Numbered from the stretch's first letter, positions 1 to 11,573 are shown. The stretch is DNA of 64,000 nt from Pisolithus tinctorius (GCA_024663395.1 JANFAH010000006.1:992001-1056000), one strand, 5' to 3'. Notes: generated by a model from the sequence alone, not told the origin. Numbers and translations: made by a program.

Positions 1-735
1 ACTGTATAAGGCAATAGGGGTCAAAACCAAACTGTCTACTGGGTACCATCCACAAACAAACAGAGAAAGTGAAAGGGTAAATCAGGAGGTGGAGGGATAC
101 TTATGACTTTATTGCACAGAGGCACCCAATTCTTGGTCTGCCAAGTTCCCATCTGCTGAGTTCACACATAATTCACAAATCCACTCCATTCACAAGATGA
201 CCCCTTTTTCACTAATTCTCAGATATGACCCATCCCCCTACCTTGAGAAATGACTCACCCCAGTTCCATCTGTCAACAAAAGACTGGAACGACTCGCATC
301 AAATAGAGATGTCACCATCCTTGTGCACAAAAAGGCACAGGAATTGATGTGCTCATGCAGCAAAGGTTCCTATGTACCACCCAAGGTTGGAGACAGGGTT
401 CTCCTTGATACCAGGCACCTTAGGATCAAAAACCAGTGTGACAAGATTGCACCCCAACACCTCGGACCATTCAAAGTGACTCAGGTTGTGTCATCAGTCA
501 CCTTTTGATTGGATCTTCCCCTGACTTGGAAGGCCCATCCAGTGTTCCATGCCTCCCACATCTTCCCATTTGTCAAAAATGATTCATATGGAGCTGTGCC
601 TGCAGCACTGTTACCAGAACTGGTCAATGATGAAATTGCATGGGAGGTAGAGTCCATCATTAATCATAAAACTGATGGTCATTGTGGACAGTGCAAATAT
701 CTGGTCAAATGGAAGGGTTTCCCACATTTGTCAAA
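1..735 (+). pseudogene. Element G pol: integrase C-terminal part and first half of chromodomain
   Basis: This is the 3' part of a Ty3/Gypsy chromovirus pol gene; the rest lies left of the window. Bases 2-103 encode an integrase core end with the motif GYHPQTN...SERVNQ, which includes the third acidic residue of the DDE triad, then a TGA. A shifted frame near 130-270 keeps a degraded 'AEF...MTPF' stretch. Bases 323-506 and 509-735 (separated by one TGA) give the integrase GPF-like tail ('HLGPFKV') and a chromodomain start (YLVKWKGFP). The chromodomain is cut by a Tc1 element at a TA and resumes at 17792 with NTWEPKEHIKD. Integrase inserts cDNA; the chromodomain probably steers it to methylated histone H3. 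The gene is dead. Confidence 0.85.
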
Positions 736-931
736 TACAGTGGCTCAAAAAACTGACTGCATGTTTGGACATTTTCCACTAAAGTCAATGATGCCCCATA
801 CCACCTAACCTAGGCCCTAACCTATAAGTGTATGAAACAAAGCCCTTACCCTTGGCTCTCTATTGGTGCAGGGGTCAAGGGTTTTGGATAAGGTTTGATC
901 AAATGGCAGCCATTTCAAAATGATAACTCAT

Positions 932-1329
932 TGTAATGACTGGTAGACTTTTCACTTCATTTCCTAGTTTCCTATATATATCTACCCTCTGGTTAGGGTT
1001 ATGTTTTAGGGATGCTTAGTCATCTCAGACTTTTCCTTTTGCTTGCTCTTTCACACTTACATGATGCTTAGTAAGGCCATGCCTCATTACTAGCACATGC
1101 TCATGTTTGTCCAATAGTGTAGTTCTTTCTTCTGTTTACTTCTTTCTAGAACATTCTCTCATGGCAGTACATACAAACAGTAGGGCAGTATATAAGTCCT
1201 GTTGTTTGTTGTAGCCAGACTCTCTAATCTAGTTTGTTTTGAGCCTTGTCCTCAATCAATGGGTTCCACTCCCAAAAGCTCTCTGGTTTGAAGTGATAGC
1301 TGAGAAGACATTTGTCTTTGGTTGCTTCA
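932..1329 (+). repeat. 5' LTR of A1 (398 bp)
   Basis: It begins TGTAATGACTGG and ends GTTGCTTCA. It matches 15996-16396 and 37553-37951. A TATA-like stretch (gcagtatataagtcc, near 1187) is a plausible core promoter. It follows CTCAT directly, the insertion duplication. Confidence 0.9.
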
Positions 1330-1461
1330 CTCAAACTAGATTAACAACTTCTCTCCTATCCCTTCACACCCAGCACTGAGGGTCAATGGCAGTACAATAC
1401 TTGTAGTGGGCAGTTCTGCCCATAGATTCTTTTTGCCTCCATCAGTGTGACTGAGAGCACC
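1330..1461 (+). other. A1 untranslated leader, first part
   Basis: This stretch between the LTR and gag would hold the primer binding site, which I could not assign to a tRNA. It matches 37952-38062 plus 45331-45348 in A2. The leader continues at 3311-3636 and 5210-5513 after two insertions. Confidence 0.7.
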
Positions 1462-3310
1462 TGATGTCACACACCAAAGGTGTTGTGGACATGGTTACAG
1501 CTGACTCTGCCTAACTTGTCAATGAGTTGCATGCAACACCCATGCATGCAGATGAAGACTAAAGGCCTCATGCATAGAAAGACTGCTGGACATTAACAGT
1601 CATCCTTCACACAAGAATGAGTTGTCAGTGCTAAAGAGAAAAGAGGAAGTGAGTTAAGCACACATTAAAGGTTTTTAGCACCCATGTATGGTATTCCAGT
1701 TTTTGTTGTATCCCACCATTTCCAAAGATATTGACTCTGTTCTCACACTCGCTTAAAGTGCTCAGCCATGCAATTCTGCCTTCCAAATTTGGAGAGGATC
1801 CTCACACCCTATGCATTTCTACAGCACTCCATCCATCAGATGCTCATTTCACTAAGTCCATCAATCATGGCCACCTCTTTGTTGATCACCTCACTTGTCT
1901 CATTTGCCAGAGACAGTGGCTACATATATCTGCCAGGTGTTCCCACCAGCTTTTGTCCTGAAGCCCCCTGGTTCATCCCATCATTGTCAGCCCTGTCTCA
2001 TCCCATGCAGCTTGGTCAGCATGTTCTCCTTGTCAGTATGACTTCCAGAAGGATGTTCTTTGGTTGCCTCAGGTCTGTCACTCAGTTAGAAAGGTCTTAT
2101 GTGGTCATTTCAGTCTCCCCAGTTGATGAAGCATATGGATCATTCCTCCCTGCTCCCTGCAACATCTTTATTCCAATCTTGTCCATCATTCTCCCCACAT
2201 TGTGACAGCTGCAGCATAATCTACTGTTCTCCAGCCTCCCTGATTGCATTCATGACAAGTATGATGTGCATCTTGCCTTTTTACTGCAAGATTCAGCAGA
2301 AGACATCCCCCCTTCTCCTCCACCATCAGAGCCCCATTCATGAAGCTTTTGTTAACTTCACTGAGAGGATGAAAGGGTGGGAGATGCAATCACCTATGCT
2401 CCAATTGCCCCACAGACCCCCAATGCCCTAGCCCCTTTGACACCTGACTCATGCCCTTCAATTCTGGAATTAATACTTCCCTATCTGGAAACACCATCCA
2501 TCTGTCATGCCATCTTTGGATCTAGAGATGTCTCCACCAAGGTCTGACTTGCATCGCCACCCCCTAATGTGATATCAGTGCACTTACTCAGTTTCTGGCT
2601 CCATTTGACTCCTTCTGTGATATTTTGACTGTCCTTGACTTGTTCATTGCCAATACTTACCAATCTTCTTTGCTTGCTTACTTTTCATTTTTTGCTTACT
2701 CATCATGATTACTCAGTCCTTACTCATTACTTACCAAGCATTTGTGCCTTGTTTGTCACAAGCTGTGCTCCCTCCACAGTATATAAACCCCCATGTACTT
2801 AGCTACACCCCAAGTGAATCAGAAGTCACTCAGCAGTCAGTTCAGTGCATAACTTGTCATTGACAGTTGAGGCTCATTCAGAAGAGTCTATCTGTCATCA
2901 TTCATATACTTGGTAGTTGAGGCTCATTTGGAAGGGTCTATCTACCACCATCCATCATCTGCAGTCCACCCCATGCTTAGTCAGCAGTCTTTGCTTGGTC
3001 ATCCCACTACTCCTGCATAACTCAACATCGACTTGTGCCAGGAGCACATTTTTATCAAAGTCCATCATTCCAGAAGTCCTTTCGGCTGAACACCTCCACT
3101 CTGTTCAGCATCCCCCTTTCAGTCATCATCCATTCATCTACTCCTGTGTAGCTTGTTGATGACTTGTGCTAGGAGCACCTGCCATTGAAATTCCCCCACA
3201 CTAGATCTTTCTGCACTCCAGGTTCCATGGAGGCAAACCACCACTCACACATCATTTGTCTTTTGTGTTGGTTTTGGTTGGTTTTCACCACCTTTCCACA
3301 CTTTGACTCA
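1462..3310 (+). mobile_element. LTR-like insert E, copy 1 (1,849 bp)
   Basis: The block begins TGATGTCACAC and ends TTTGACTCA, so it has TG...CA ends. It is flanked by CACC at 1458-1461 and 3311-3314. Removing it restores the A leader seen in A2 near 45345. A TATA-like motif (acagtatataaaccccc, near 2778) suggests a promoter. No protein domain could be recognised, although part of its left side has long open stretches (1768-2205). A second copy lies at 29028-30667. It is best read as a long solo LTR; a fragment of an unknown element is the alternative. Confidence 0.65.
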
Positions 3311-3636
3311 CACCAAGTGACAGAGCCAGTTGGGCAAATGTCTTAGGGAGTTTTACATTATGTATATACACTGTCCTGAGGTTGAGCTCGGTGTACACAG
3401 GGCAATGCTTGATCAAGAGGGCCCACAAGGTCCAGAGCAGCTGAGCCAGAAATAGTCATAGTTTCCACACAGCAGTGGAGGTAGACCAGTAGTTGACATT
3501 CTTGCACCAACCATAGTTTGCATAGTGTGCCAGGCTGGTCCTTCCCTATTTCTAGGAAGTTGATCAGGCACATGACAGCAAACAGGCTATGTGTTTAGTG
3601 GTCTTGAACACCATCAGCAAGTAGTATGCCTATGTA

Positions 3637-5209
3637 CAGTGACTCCAAAAACCCTTTCAATGTTTGCTCCAAATGGAGTGTGTGAAGTGTAGCACGAAAA
3701 GGGGTGGGAATTTTTCTTCACATCTGTAGGTCCAAATCTAGTACTTGCTCCTGGCTACAGAATGGTGCCTTTTTCATGTGATTTGGCTGACAGGTGGTGG
3801 AGATATCATAGATTTAAAACTGCAATACCATTGAAAGGGTTTTTTCACTTTTGAATTGAAAAGGGTATTTGGAGAACCAGAAGCTGAGATCTCAGGAGGG
3901 ATGGGAAAATATGATTACATAATAAACCACATGATCTTCCAGATGATTTGTCAGTATGTAAACAATGACAAACATTGAATTTGTACCATTAAACCTTCCT
4001 CTTTTACCACAACTCATGAAATCATCTCTCTGGCTCACATGGTCATTTTCTCAGGGAAATATTATCAAATACTGGTTCCCACTGCTGTACCATCAGTATA
4101 ACATGCTCTCAGGACCATCAGTCCCTTAAAAACCCTGCTGCCAGTCAATCCCTGCACTGTTTCCCCACCTATGCCTGATGTGTTCTGGGACTAATCAATG
4201 CTTGGAAGGCTGAAAATGTTATGGAGGTCAATCTGGCACTTCAGAACATGATGGACAAACCAATCCCCTCTTAACCAATGCATTTCTGGCCCAGGGACAC
4301 TGATATGGAGGTTAGGGCAAGACAAAACCTCCTTGTGCTCCAAGCACCCTAAGAGGGTTCACCAGATCTTGCTCTAATCTGAACTTTGGATGACTGGGGA
4401 AGGGTTATTTAGTCACATGTGACCAAAGGCAATAATCAGGGCCAGATGGAAGCACAGGATTCTGCTCCATGGCTGCTCAGTAGCATATCCTTCTGATGAC
4501 ACCCAAGGGTAAAGAGGATTTTGTCTTGCCCTAACCTCCATATCAGTGTCCCTGGGCCAGAAATGCATTGGTTAAGAGGGGATTGGTTTGTCCATCATGT
4601 TCTGAAGTGCCAGATTGACCTCCATAACATTTTCAGCCTTCCAAGCATTGATTAGTCCCAGAACACATCAGGCATAGGTGGGGAAACAGTGCAGGGATTG
4701 ACTGGCAGCAGGGTTTTTAAGGGACTGATGGTCCTGAGAGCATGTTATACTGATGGTACAGCAGTGGGAACCAGTATTTGATAATATTTCCCTGAGAAAA
4801 TGACCATGTGAGCCAGAGAGATGATTTCATGAGTTGTGGTAAAAGAGGAAGGTTTAATGGTACAAATTCAATGTTTGTCATTGTTTACATACTGACAAAT
4901 CATCTGGAAGATCATGTGGTTTATTATGTAATCATATTTTCCCATCCCTCCTGAGATCTCAGCTTCTGGTTCTCCAAATACCCTTTTCAATTCAAAAGTG
5001 AAAAAACCCTTTCAATGGTATTGCAGTTTTAAATCTATGATATCTCCACCACCTGTCAGCCAAATCACATGAAAAAGGCACCATTCTGTAGCCAGGAGCA
5101 AGTACTAGATTTGGACCTACAGATGTGAAGAAAAATTCCCACCCCTTTTCGTGCTACACTTCACACACTCCATTTGGAGCAAACATTGAAAGGGTTTTTG
5201 GAGTCACTG
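3637..5209. mobile_element. Fold-back element FB1 with 691-bp inverted arms
   Basis: The two arms, 3637-4327 and 4519-5209, are reverse complements around an axis at 4423, with no indel and no difference in the parts compared by eye. A 191-bp spacer (4328-4518) separates them. The ends are CAGTGACTCCAAAAACCC and its complement, flanked by TA at 3635-3636 and 5210-5211, as in Tc1/mariner elements. Removing the insert restores the A leader seen near 45667 in A2. It has no coding capacity. A diverged single-arm piece is at 37289-37552. Confidence 0.9.
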
Positions 5210-5513
5210 TAACATCTACTTTACCACCATTCCTGCCATCAAGAAGGAAGAGGTCGAGCTTTGTCTCCCTCTTAGGTTTCTTCCTTACAAAAGGGAACTC
5301 TCTACCCTGTGCACTTGCTTTCCCCACTCACCCTGCTTCCCCTTCCCCCTCTTGAGCTCTTCTGTGAGGTAACTCCAGAACTTGTTTACCCTTCACCCTC
5401 ACCCTCCCCTGACCCAAATGAACTCAGGTTCATCTTTAACATCTCTTACAACCTTCAGAACCATTGTTCCATCTGCTGCCCCCTTCATCACCCAGTCCCA
5501 CTAACAAGCAGGA

Positions 5514-6918
5514 ATGGACCCCAACCAGCCCCAGCCCCTGCCTGTTGATTATGCCATGGTACAGGCAATGGCAGCCACAATGGTGCAAGCCATGCAACAA
5601 TATATGCCTGCACCAGCTGCAGTGCAAACCAATAACTTTGACCCCACAAAGAGGGGTGTTGCTGAGCCCAGAACCTTTGACAGGTCTGTGGCTAAATATG
5701 AGGAGTGGGTCATCAAAATGAGGGCCTTCTGTAAAGCAGCTGTCCACCACTATACAAGCCAGGACTGCATGGCATTCTGGACCTGGATAACCAGTCCAAT
5801 CACTGGCAACTATGCCTGGGCCAAGTTGGACTTCCACTTGGCTTGTGCATGGTAATCTGTGAAAGCAAATGCAGGGGTGATAGGCAGTTGAATCCATGTC
5901 ACTGTACACTTGGTGCCTGAAGTCATCATGATAGAGAACGACCTTGAAAGAGGTGTGACAGGCAGTACCCTGGCTGCCAGACCAGGGAGAGACTGCGCTT
6001 TAGTCCGCTTCATCTCCAAGAGGACATAGGCAGGCAGAAACTGCAACATGACTTGATGTGATGCAGAAAGCTGCACACATTCTCTGGGGTTGAGGACAAT
6101 GTCCACAATATGTCCTTGCACACCATTGGCCATGTCCAGGTCTGTTGAGATGTTAAAGGTGACCATCACCTCCATTCTGATGGCAAGCATGATTTTGTTG
6201 GACAGCCCAGCATGTTCCTGTCTGTTGTATGTACACCCCATCTTTGGTTTTGTAGCCACCACAAATTTTTCAGGAATGGAAATTGGCTAACCTCAACAGC
6301 AGATTCCAGCCCATGAACAATGGGGATTGGGCCTGGAAGAAGATGCAAAAAGTGAGGCAGGGACAGTCTTGAATGGATGCCTTTCTGGCAGAGTTCAACA
6401 GTTGGAAGCTCATGGTGAGCACTTCCAACAATTTGGCTATCCTGTGCCTCAAACAGGCAATAAACCCTGAGGTGCTTTGGCTCATGCACCATCTGGGAAA
6501 AAGAAAGGACACATATAAGGATTATGTGACAGAGCTCCAGTTGGTGGCCAGTAATTTTGAAAACCACCAATACATGACAGCCTCCTTGTCGAGGGTTTGG
6601 CCTCAAAACCAACCTCATGGCTTCTCAGCCACAGGTATGCAACCCAGGGCCAGTGCCCCCATGGACATAGGTGCTGCCCAGTGGCAAGGAAAGGGGAAGG
6701 GACCCCCTAAGGACAAGTCCCACATAACCTGTTTCAGATGTGGCCTGAAGGGTCACTATCATAGTGAGTGCCTGAAGCAGGCACAACCACAAGGATGCCC
6801 TGTCAGGGCTGTAAATACTGATGCTGGACCCGACCCCTGCCTACAAGCAATGGTGGGGATGAGCTTTGAGCAGATCATTGCTCATATCAGCCAGTTAAAA
6901 GAATTGGAGCTGCAGTGA
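5514..6918 (+). pseudogene. A1 gag, split by a helicase-gene fragment
   Basis: Gag forms the particle that packages element RNA. The start ATG at 5514 (MDPNQPQPLPVDY) matches the A2 start at 45983. Residues 'AQAMQQYMPAPAAVQ' and 'FDPTKRGVAEPRTFD' precede the capsid-like part. The frame runs to 5855, is interrupted by 5843-6274, then continues to 6918 with a 22-base loss near 6285 relative to A2. An in-frame TGA at 6370-6372 just before ATG is shared with A2. A zinc knuckle, CFRCGLKGHYHSEC (CX2CX4HX4C), lies near 6730-6771. The stop is TGA at 6916-6918. Confidence 0.85.
5843..6274 (-). pseudogene. Fragment of a Pif1/Helitron-type helicase gene inserted in A1 gag
   Basis: The minus strand encodes about 135 residues resembling the C-terminal part of Pif1-family helicases, the type carried by Helitrons and often duplicated in fungi. 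Readable pieces are 'NKIMLAIRMEVMVTFNIST', 'MANGVQGHIVDIVLNPRE', 'QFLPAYVLLEM' and the end motif 'ITPAFAFTDYHAQ', which breaks off exactly at the insertion edge. A2 gag lacks the block. On the plus strand it is bounded by GT (5852) and TTTTTCAG (6266-6273). Removing 5852-6273 keeps the gag frame, so it may be spliced. No target duplication was found. Confidence 0.75.
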
Positions 6919-7091
6919 AAATGGGTCCTGCAGACTCTAGCATACAGACATTTGTTCCTGTTTCTCCTTTTTCTTCTAGCTACAGATTTCATTCTACTTA
7001 CAGACTTAAAAATATTTAAAAAAATACAAAAATCGAAAATAAAAATACCAAAAATAGTGTACCAATAGTTTCCTTCAATCATTTCTCCTTT
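6919..7091 (+). other. A1 gag-pol spacer
   Basis: An A-rich stretch links the gag stop to the protease reading frame. It matches 46955-47110 of A2 with small length differences. No gene is visible. How pol was reached from gag (frameshift or re-initiation) cannot be told. Confidence 0.5.
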
Positions 7092-8613
7092 TTCAATGTC
7101 AAAGAACCACAGGAGTTATTTAATGGTTCAGAATCTGTCTCCTCTTCCCTTACTTTTATGTCATCTGAAGTGGAGTCCTGAAAGGGCTTGGGGCCAGATG
7201 TAAAACCATGCCTGCTTAATTCTGCTTGCAACAAAAAACAAAAAAATGTTTCTTTCAACCTCCCAGACCCAGAAAGTAGTAGTGCAAAGACCTCCATATG
7301 GTCTGAAACCTGACACACACTGAACTTAAAGGATTCTGTGGAGGTTCCTTTGGTTTTATGGACAAATGCCAGTTTGGTGTTCAGGGTTAATGCACTGCTT
7401 GACAGCAGCACTACTGGAGTATTTATAGATAAGAACTTTGTTGAAAGGAACTGGATTCCAAAGGTAGCACTGCCAAGGGCAGTGGACATATTTAATGTTG
7501 ACAGTTCACCTAATTCTGCTGGAAGGATTATGCACCAGGCTCACCTTCAAGTCTCCTACCTTGACCATCATGAGGAACTTCTTGCTGAGATAACTGATCT
7601 AGGATGTAGTACCATAATCCTGGGACATACCTGGTTACATCAGCACAACCTGCTGGTAGATTGGAAGACTGGTGAGGTAAAAATGGGAAGATGCCTGGCT
7701 AGATGCCAACAGCTGGCACCAAGGTCCTCATTTGTACATATGGTGGAAAAGCTTGAAAGGGAAGCCATGGACTCTTACATAACCTGGATTCAAAGTCTAG
7801 GAATGGGCAAACCTAAAATGGGTAAAACCCCTGAGGAACTTGTTCCAAAGGCATATTGTGAATATTTATTGGTCTTTTCAGAAAAGGAGTCCGAGCACAT
7901 GCCACTTAGGAAGCCTTGGGACCATGCTATAGAACTAAAGGAGTCATTTATACCAAAGAAGGGGAGGCTAATCCCTCTCTCCCCTGATGAGCAATGAGAA
8001 GTCAGTGACTTCATTGATGGTCAGCTCAAGAAGGGTTATATTTGGCCTAGTAAATCACTGCAAACCTCTCCAGTGTTCTTCATCCCTAAAAAGGATGGCA
8101 AAAAGTGCATGGTCCAGGACTATAGATATTTAAACAAACATACTGTCAAAAATTCATATCCACTCCCTTTAATATCCCAACTTGTGGACAAGTTGAAAGG
8201 TTGCAAACTCTTCATGAAGATGGATCTTTGTTGGGGATACAACAACATTAGGATCAAAGAAGGTGACAAATGGAAAGCTGCTTTTGTATGCCATCATGGT
8301 GCTTTTGAGCCCCTGGTTATGTTCTTTGGGCTTTGGAACTTGCCTGCTATGTTCCAGAACATGATGAATGATATATTTGGCGATATGGAAGATGTGCTCG
8401 TCATCTACATTGATGACCTGATGATATTTATGAGGATGGACAATCAGGAGGAACACAATAAGATTGTACTAGAGGTGCTTAGGACATTGAAGATAAATGA
8501 CTTGTTTGTCAAGCCCCAGAAGTGTATCTTTGGACAACAAGAGGTGGACTTTCTAGGAATGATCATTGGCATTAATAGAGTACATATGGATCCTGCCAAG
8601 ATCTCTGCTGTGC
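7092..8613 (+). pseudogene. A1 pol part 1: protease and reverse transcriptase
   Basis: A leading open stretch with TGA stops (7182, 7310) enters the retropepsin domain at about 7370-7700. Its active site reads LLDSSTTGVFID where A2 has DSGTT, so the catalytic glycine is lost; ILGHTWL follows. RT begins near 7990 and has PVFFIPKKDGKK, MVQDYRYLN, PLPLISQLVDKL and the catalytic YIDD box (8408-8419). A TGA at 7995-7997 sits where A2 has CAA, pointing to an ancestral CGA. The gene is cut at 8613 by the 5.2-kb palindrome and continues at 13794. Confidence 0.88.
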
Positions 8614-8861
8614 CACTTCAGTCAACCCCCCTCAGAGACCTATTAGGTCTGGAGATTTTGATATAAGTATTAACCTAATAGGTGTCATTTTGTTGGGAAT
8701 TCCCAACTTTTGGGGATTCTCCACCACCATTCCTGGAGATTCTCCATTCCCTAGCTGGAGATTCTCCAGGGCAGCAATTTAATATGGTTGGAGAAAATGT
8801 TTTCTCCATAATATATATATATTATACATCAAATGAAAGGGTAGCTGGGGTCCAAGTTGGA

Positions 8862-9290
8862 CTTTCTCCAGGCTAAATAGACCCCCTTTCCAGGTTGATC
8901 CTGGGCTTTCCCCAGGCTAAATAGACCTGCTTTTCAGGTTGATCCTGGGATTTCCCCAGGCTAAATAGACCTGCTTTCCAGGTGAACCTGGGCTTTCCCC
9001 AGGCTAAATAGACCTGCTTTCCAGGTGAACCTGGGTTTTCCCCAGGCTGAATAGACCTGCTCTCCAGGGTGAACCTGGGCTTTCCCCAGGCTAAATAGAC
9101 CTGCTTTCCAGGTGAACCTGGGTTTTCCCCAGGCTAAATAGACCTACATTCTAGGCTGACCCAGGTTTTCCCCAGGGTAAATAGACCTGCTTTCCAGGCA
9201 GAACATGGGCTTCCCATAGGCTAAATAGACCCATTTCCAGGGTGAACCTGGGTTTTCCCCAGGCTAAATAGACCCACTTTCCCAGGCCAT
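8862..9290 (+). repeat. 43-44-bp minisatellite, left arm of FB2
   Basis: About ten tandem units have the core 'cttTCCCCAGGCTAAATAGACC'-like pattern (core: CCCCAGGCTAAATAGACC), alternating with 'tttccaggtgaacctggg'. Units differ by a few bases. The mirror copy lies at 13110-13538. It has no coding meaning. Confidence 0.85.
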
Positions 9291-9448
9291 GTCCTGGTGG
9301 GGATTCTCCATGCATCAGGAAAACAGTGGTTGTTCTAACTGTTCTAATGACAACTTATCTCAGAAAGGTAGATGTATAAGTGGAATGGATGCCAAGGAAC
9401 ATATAGAGCAAGTGAATTAAGCAAGACACATATGGTTCTATAGAGTAC

Positions 9449-10167
9449 TGTCAAGTCTGAGCCTACTCTGACCAACTCTGATGCTTAACCAGGTCTGGAG
9501 AGAGGTGTGGAAGCAAGTCTGACACAGATGAATGGAACTCTGACTAGTGGAGGATTGGCAGGTACAAAGTCAGCTGAGGCAGAAATGGAGCAGAGTGAGG
9601 GTGTTGGGTTTAGCTTGTGCACTACCCCCTTGCACAATGTCAGCCCTCATATTTCAGAGGAAGAGACCAGACAGATGTTTGGAGATAACTCTGACAGACA
9701 GAAGATGGAGAGAGATGGAGTAGGAACTTTGGTGATATTCATACTGAAGAACAGTGGAGTACTGTACATGCTTTGATGCTGCTATGGAGGTACAGTAACT
9801 GGAATCAGGACTGACATATGGAGACTCATAAGTTTTCAAGTAACAACTTCCTGGATGATGAATGAAGGGAAGATGGAGAACATATGACAGGTAACACAGA
9901 ACAAGCCAAAAAGGAAACAGTCCAGGTGCTGGACCATGTGGTGCACATGCTGCAGAGTACCTGACTGTGCACTGTCAACAAGAAGTCTGAAAGATGGTCA
10001 CATGACCTCTTGGAGGATGGTCTGCATGGTCTGATGAGAGACCAGTACAAGTCCAACAGAAGGCACAGTGGAGGAGACTTGTAAATGGTAGAGTGCAGGC
10101 AGAGTTGGTGCAGAGAGTGTGAATGAGCAGAGGAGTAGGGACTTAGAGTAAATGCATGGTTGTGACA
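9449..10167 (-). repeat. Solo LTR of family B in the left arm of FB2
   Basis: In minus orientation it runs from TGTCACAACC to GACTTGACA and aligns with the B LTRs at 20113-20848 and 49687-50421. A perfect 5-bp duplication AGTAC lies at 9444-9448 and 10168-10172. It is therefore a solo LTR left after recombination between the two LTRs of a B element inserted into the palindrome arm. Confidence 0.88.
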
Positions 10168-10389
10168 AGTACTATGAATCAAGAGTTACAGTAATATAGT
10201 GGCATGAAGATATCAATAAGTCACTTACAGACCACATTAGGACCACAGAAAAAAAAGTGTGTCAGTAAGACAGCATGAATTAGATGATGTTAGACAATGA
10301 GCACTAAAGCACTGCAAATATCAAGACATCAATAGGTGCAGTGTAGACTATTAGACCACTTAGAAAAAGTTTTGTTTTCCTGATGCAGC

Positions 10390-11256
10390 CCACTGGGGAT
10401 TCTCCATGTCATGCTGGGGATTCTCCATGTCATGTTGGAGATTCTCCATGGCCTGCTGGGGATTCTCCATGGCACCTGGGGATTCTCCATGTCATGATGG
10501 AGATTCTCCATGGCTGGCTGGGGATTCTCCATGTCATGATGGAGATTCTCCATGGCCTTCTGGGGATTCTCCATGGCATGCTGGAGATTCTCCATGGCTC
10601 CTGGGGATTCTCCAATCCTAATTGACATTGAGGTCTGGTGACATTTTGTGTATACACTTGTGTTTTTCTTAGTATTCTGTGTTTTTCTCTTGCAATTTTC
10701 CACTTTCTGATAAGATAAGCATACTGCCATGATTGCACAATCAGGGGCTCTGGGGATTCTCCATGGCATGCTGGGGATTCTCCATGGCTGGCTGGGGATT
10801 CTCCATATCATGTTGGAGATTCTCCATGTCACCTGGGGACTCTCCATGTCATGTTGGAGATTCTCCATGGCCCCTGGGGATTCTCCATGGCATGCTGGGG
10901 ATTCTCCATGGCTGGCTGGGGATTCTCCATATCATGATGGAGATTCTCCATAGTCCCTGGGGATTCCCCATGACATGCTGGGCATTCTCCATGGCTGGCT
11001 GGGCATTCTCCATGTCATGTTGGAGATTCTCCATAGTCCCTGGGGATTCCCCATGACATGCTGGGCATTCTCCATGGCTGGCTGGGCATTCTCCATGTCA
11101 TGTTGGAGATTCTCCATGGCCCCTGGGGATTCTCCATGTCATGATGGAGATTCACCATGTCATCTCGGAGATTATCCATGGCCTGCAGGGGATTCTCCAT
11201 GGCACAATGGAGATTCTCCATGGCCTGCTGGGGATTCTCCATGGCTCCTGGGGATT
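10390..11256 (+). repeat. 21-bp minisatellite array in the FB2 centre
   Basis: Units of about 21 bp have the core GGGGATTCTCCATGGC or GGAGATTCTCCATG. They fill about 10390-10612 and 10745-11256 (roughly 35 units). The interruption is one copy of a 136-bp sequence (10614-10749) that recurs at 11261-11396. The unit length is a multiple of three, so open frames appear on both strands, but they only repeat peptides such as GDSPWHA. More units lie inverted at 11871-12010. Confidence 0.88.
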
Positions 11257-11396
11257 CTCCAATCCTAATTGACATTCAGGTCCAGCGACATTTTGTGTAT
11301 ACACTTGTGTTTTTCTTGGTATTCTGTGTTTTTCTCATGCAATTTTCCACTTTCTGATAAGATAAGCATACTGTCATGATTGCACAATCAGGGGCT
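10614..11396 (+). repeat. 136-bp direct repeat pair flanking the second 21-bp array
   Basis: 10614-10749 and 11261-11396 both run from 'aatcctaattgacatt' to 'gcacaatcaggggct' with few differences. Together with the intervening 21-bp array they look like a tandem duplication of a larger block. Confidence 0.8.
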
Positions 11397-11573
11397 ACAA
11401 CTTTCATTATGACCATATCACTCCATTGTCATTCCCTGTGGTATTAATGCAGTATGATTACAAGTAGCAGTCATCATTAGTGTTGTGTAGTGTAGACTAT
11501 GCTACATTTTGGTAGTCCGCATTTTTGACTACCACTGACTACAAAAAGTGTAGTGTCGAGAGGTAGTGGTAAG

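Noticed and set aside
8862..9290. Regular repeats that might suggest a CRISPR array
   Set aside because: The 43-bp units are directly tandem without unique spacers, the organism is eukaryotic, and the array is mirrored in the other palindrome arm.
10329..11357. Overlapping open frames of 60-180 codons on both strands
   Set aside because: They are translations of the 21-bp tandem repeat, whose unit length is divisible by three; no non-repeat domain is present.
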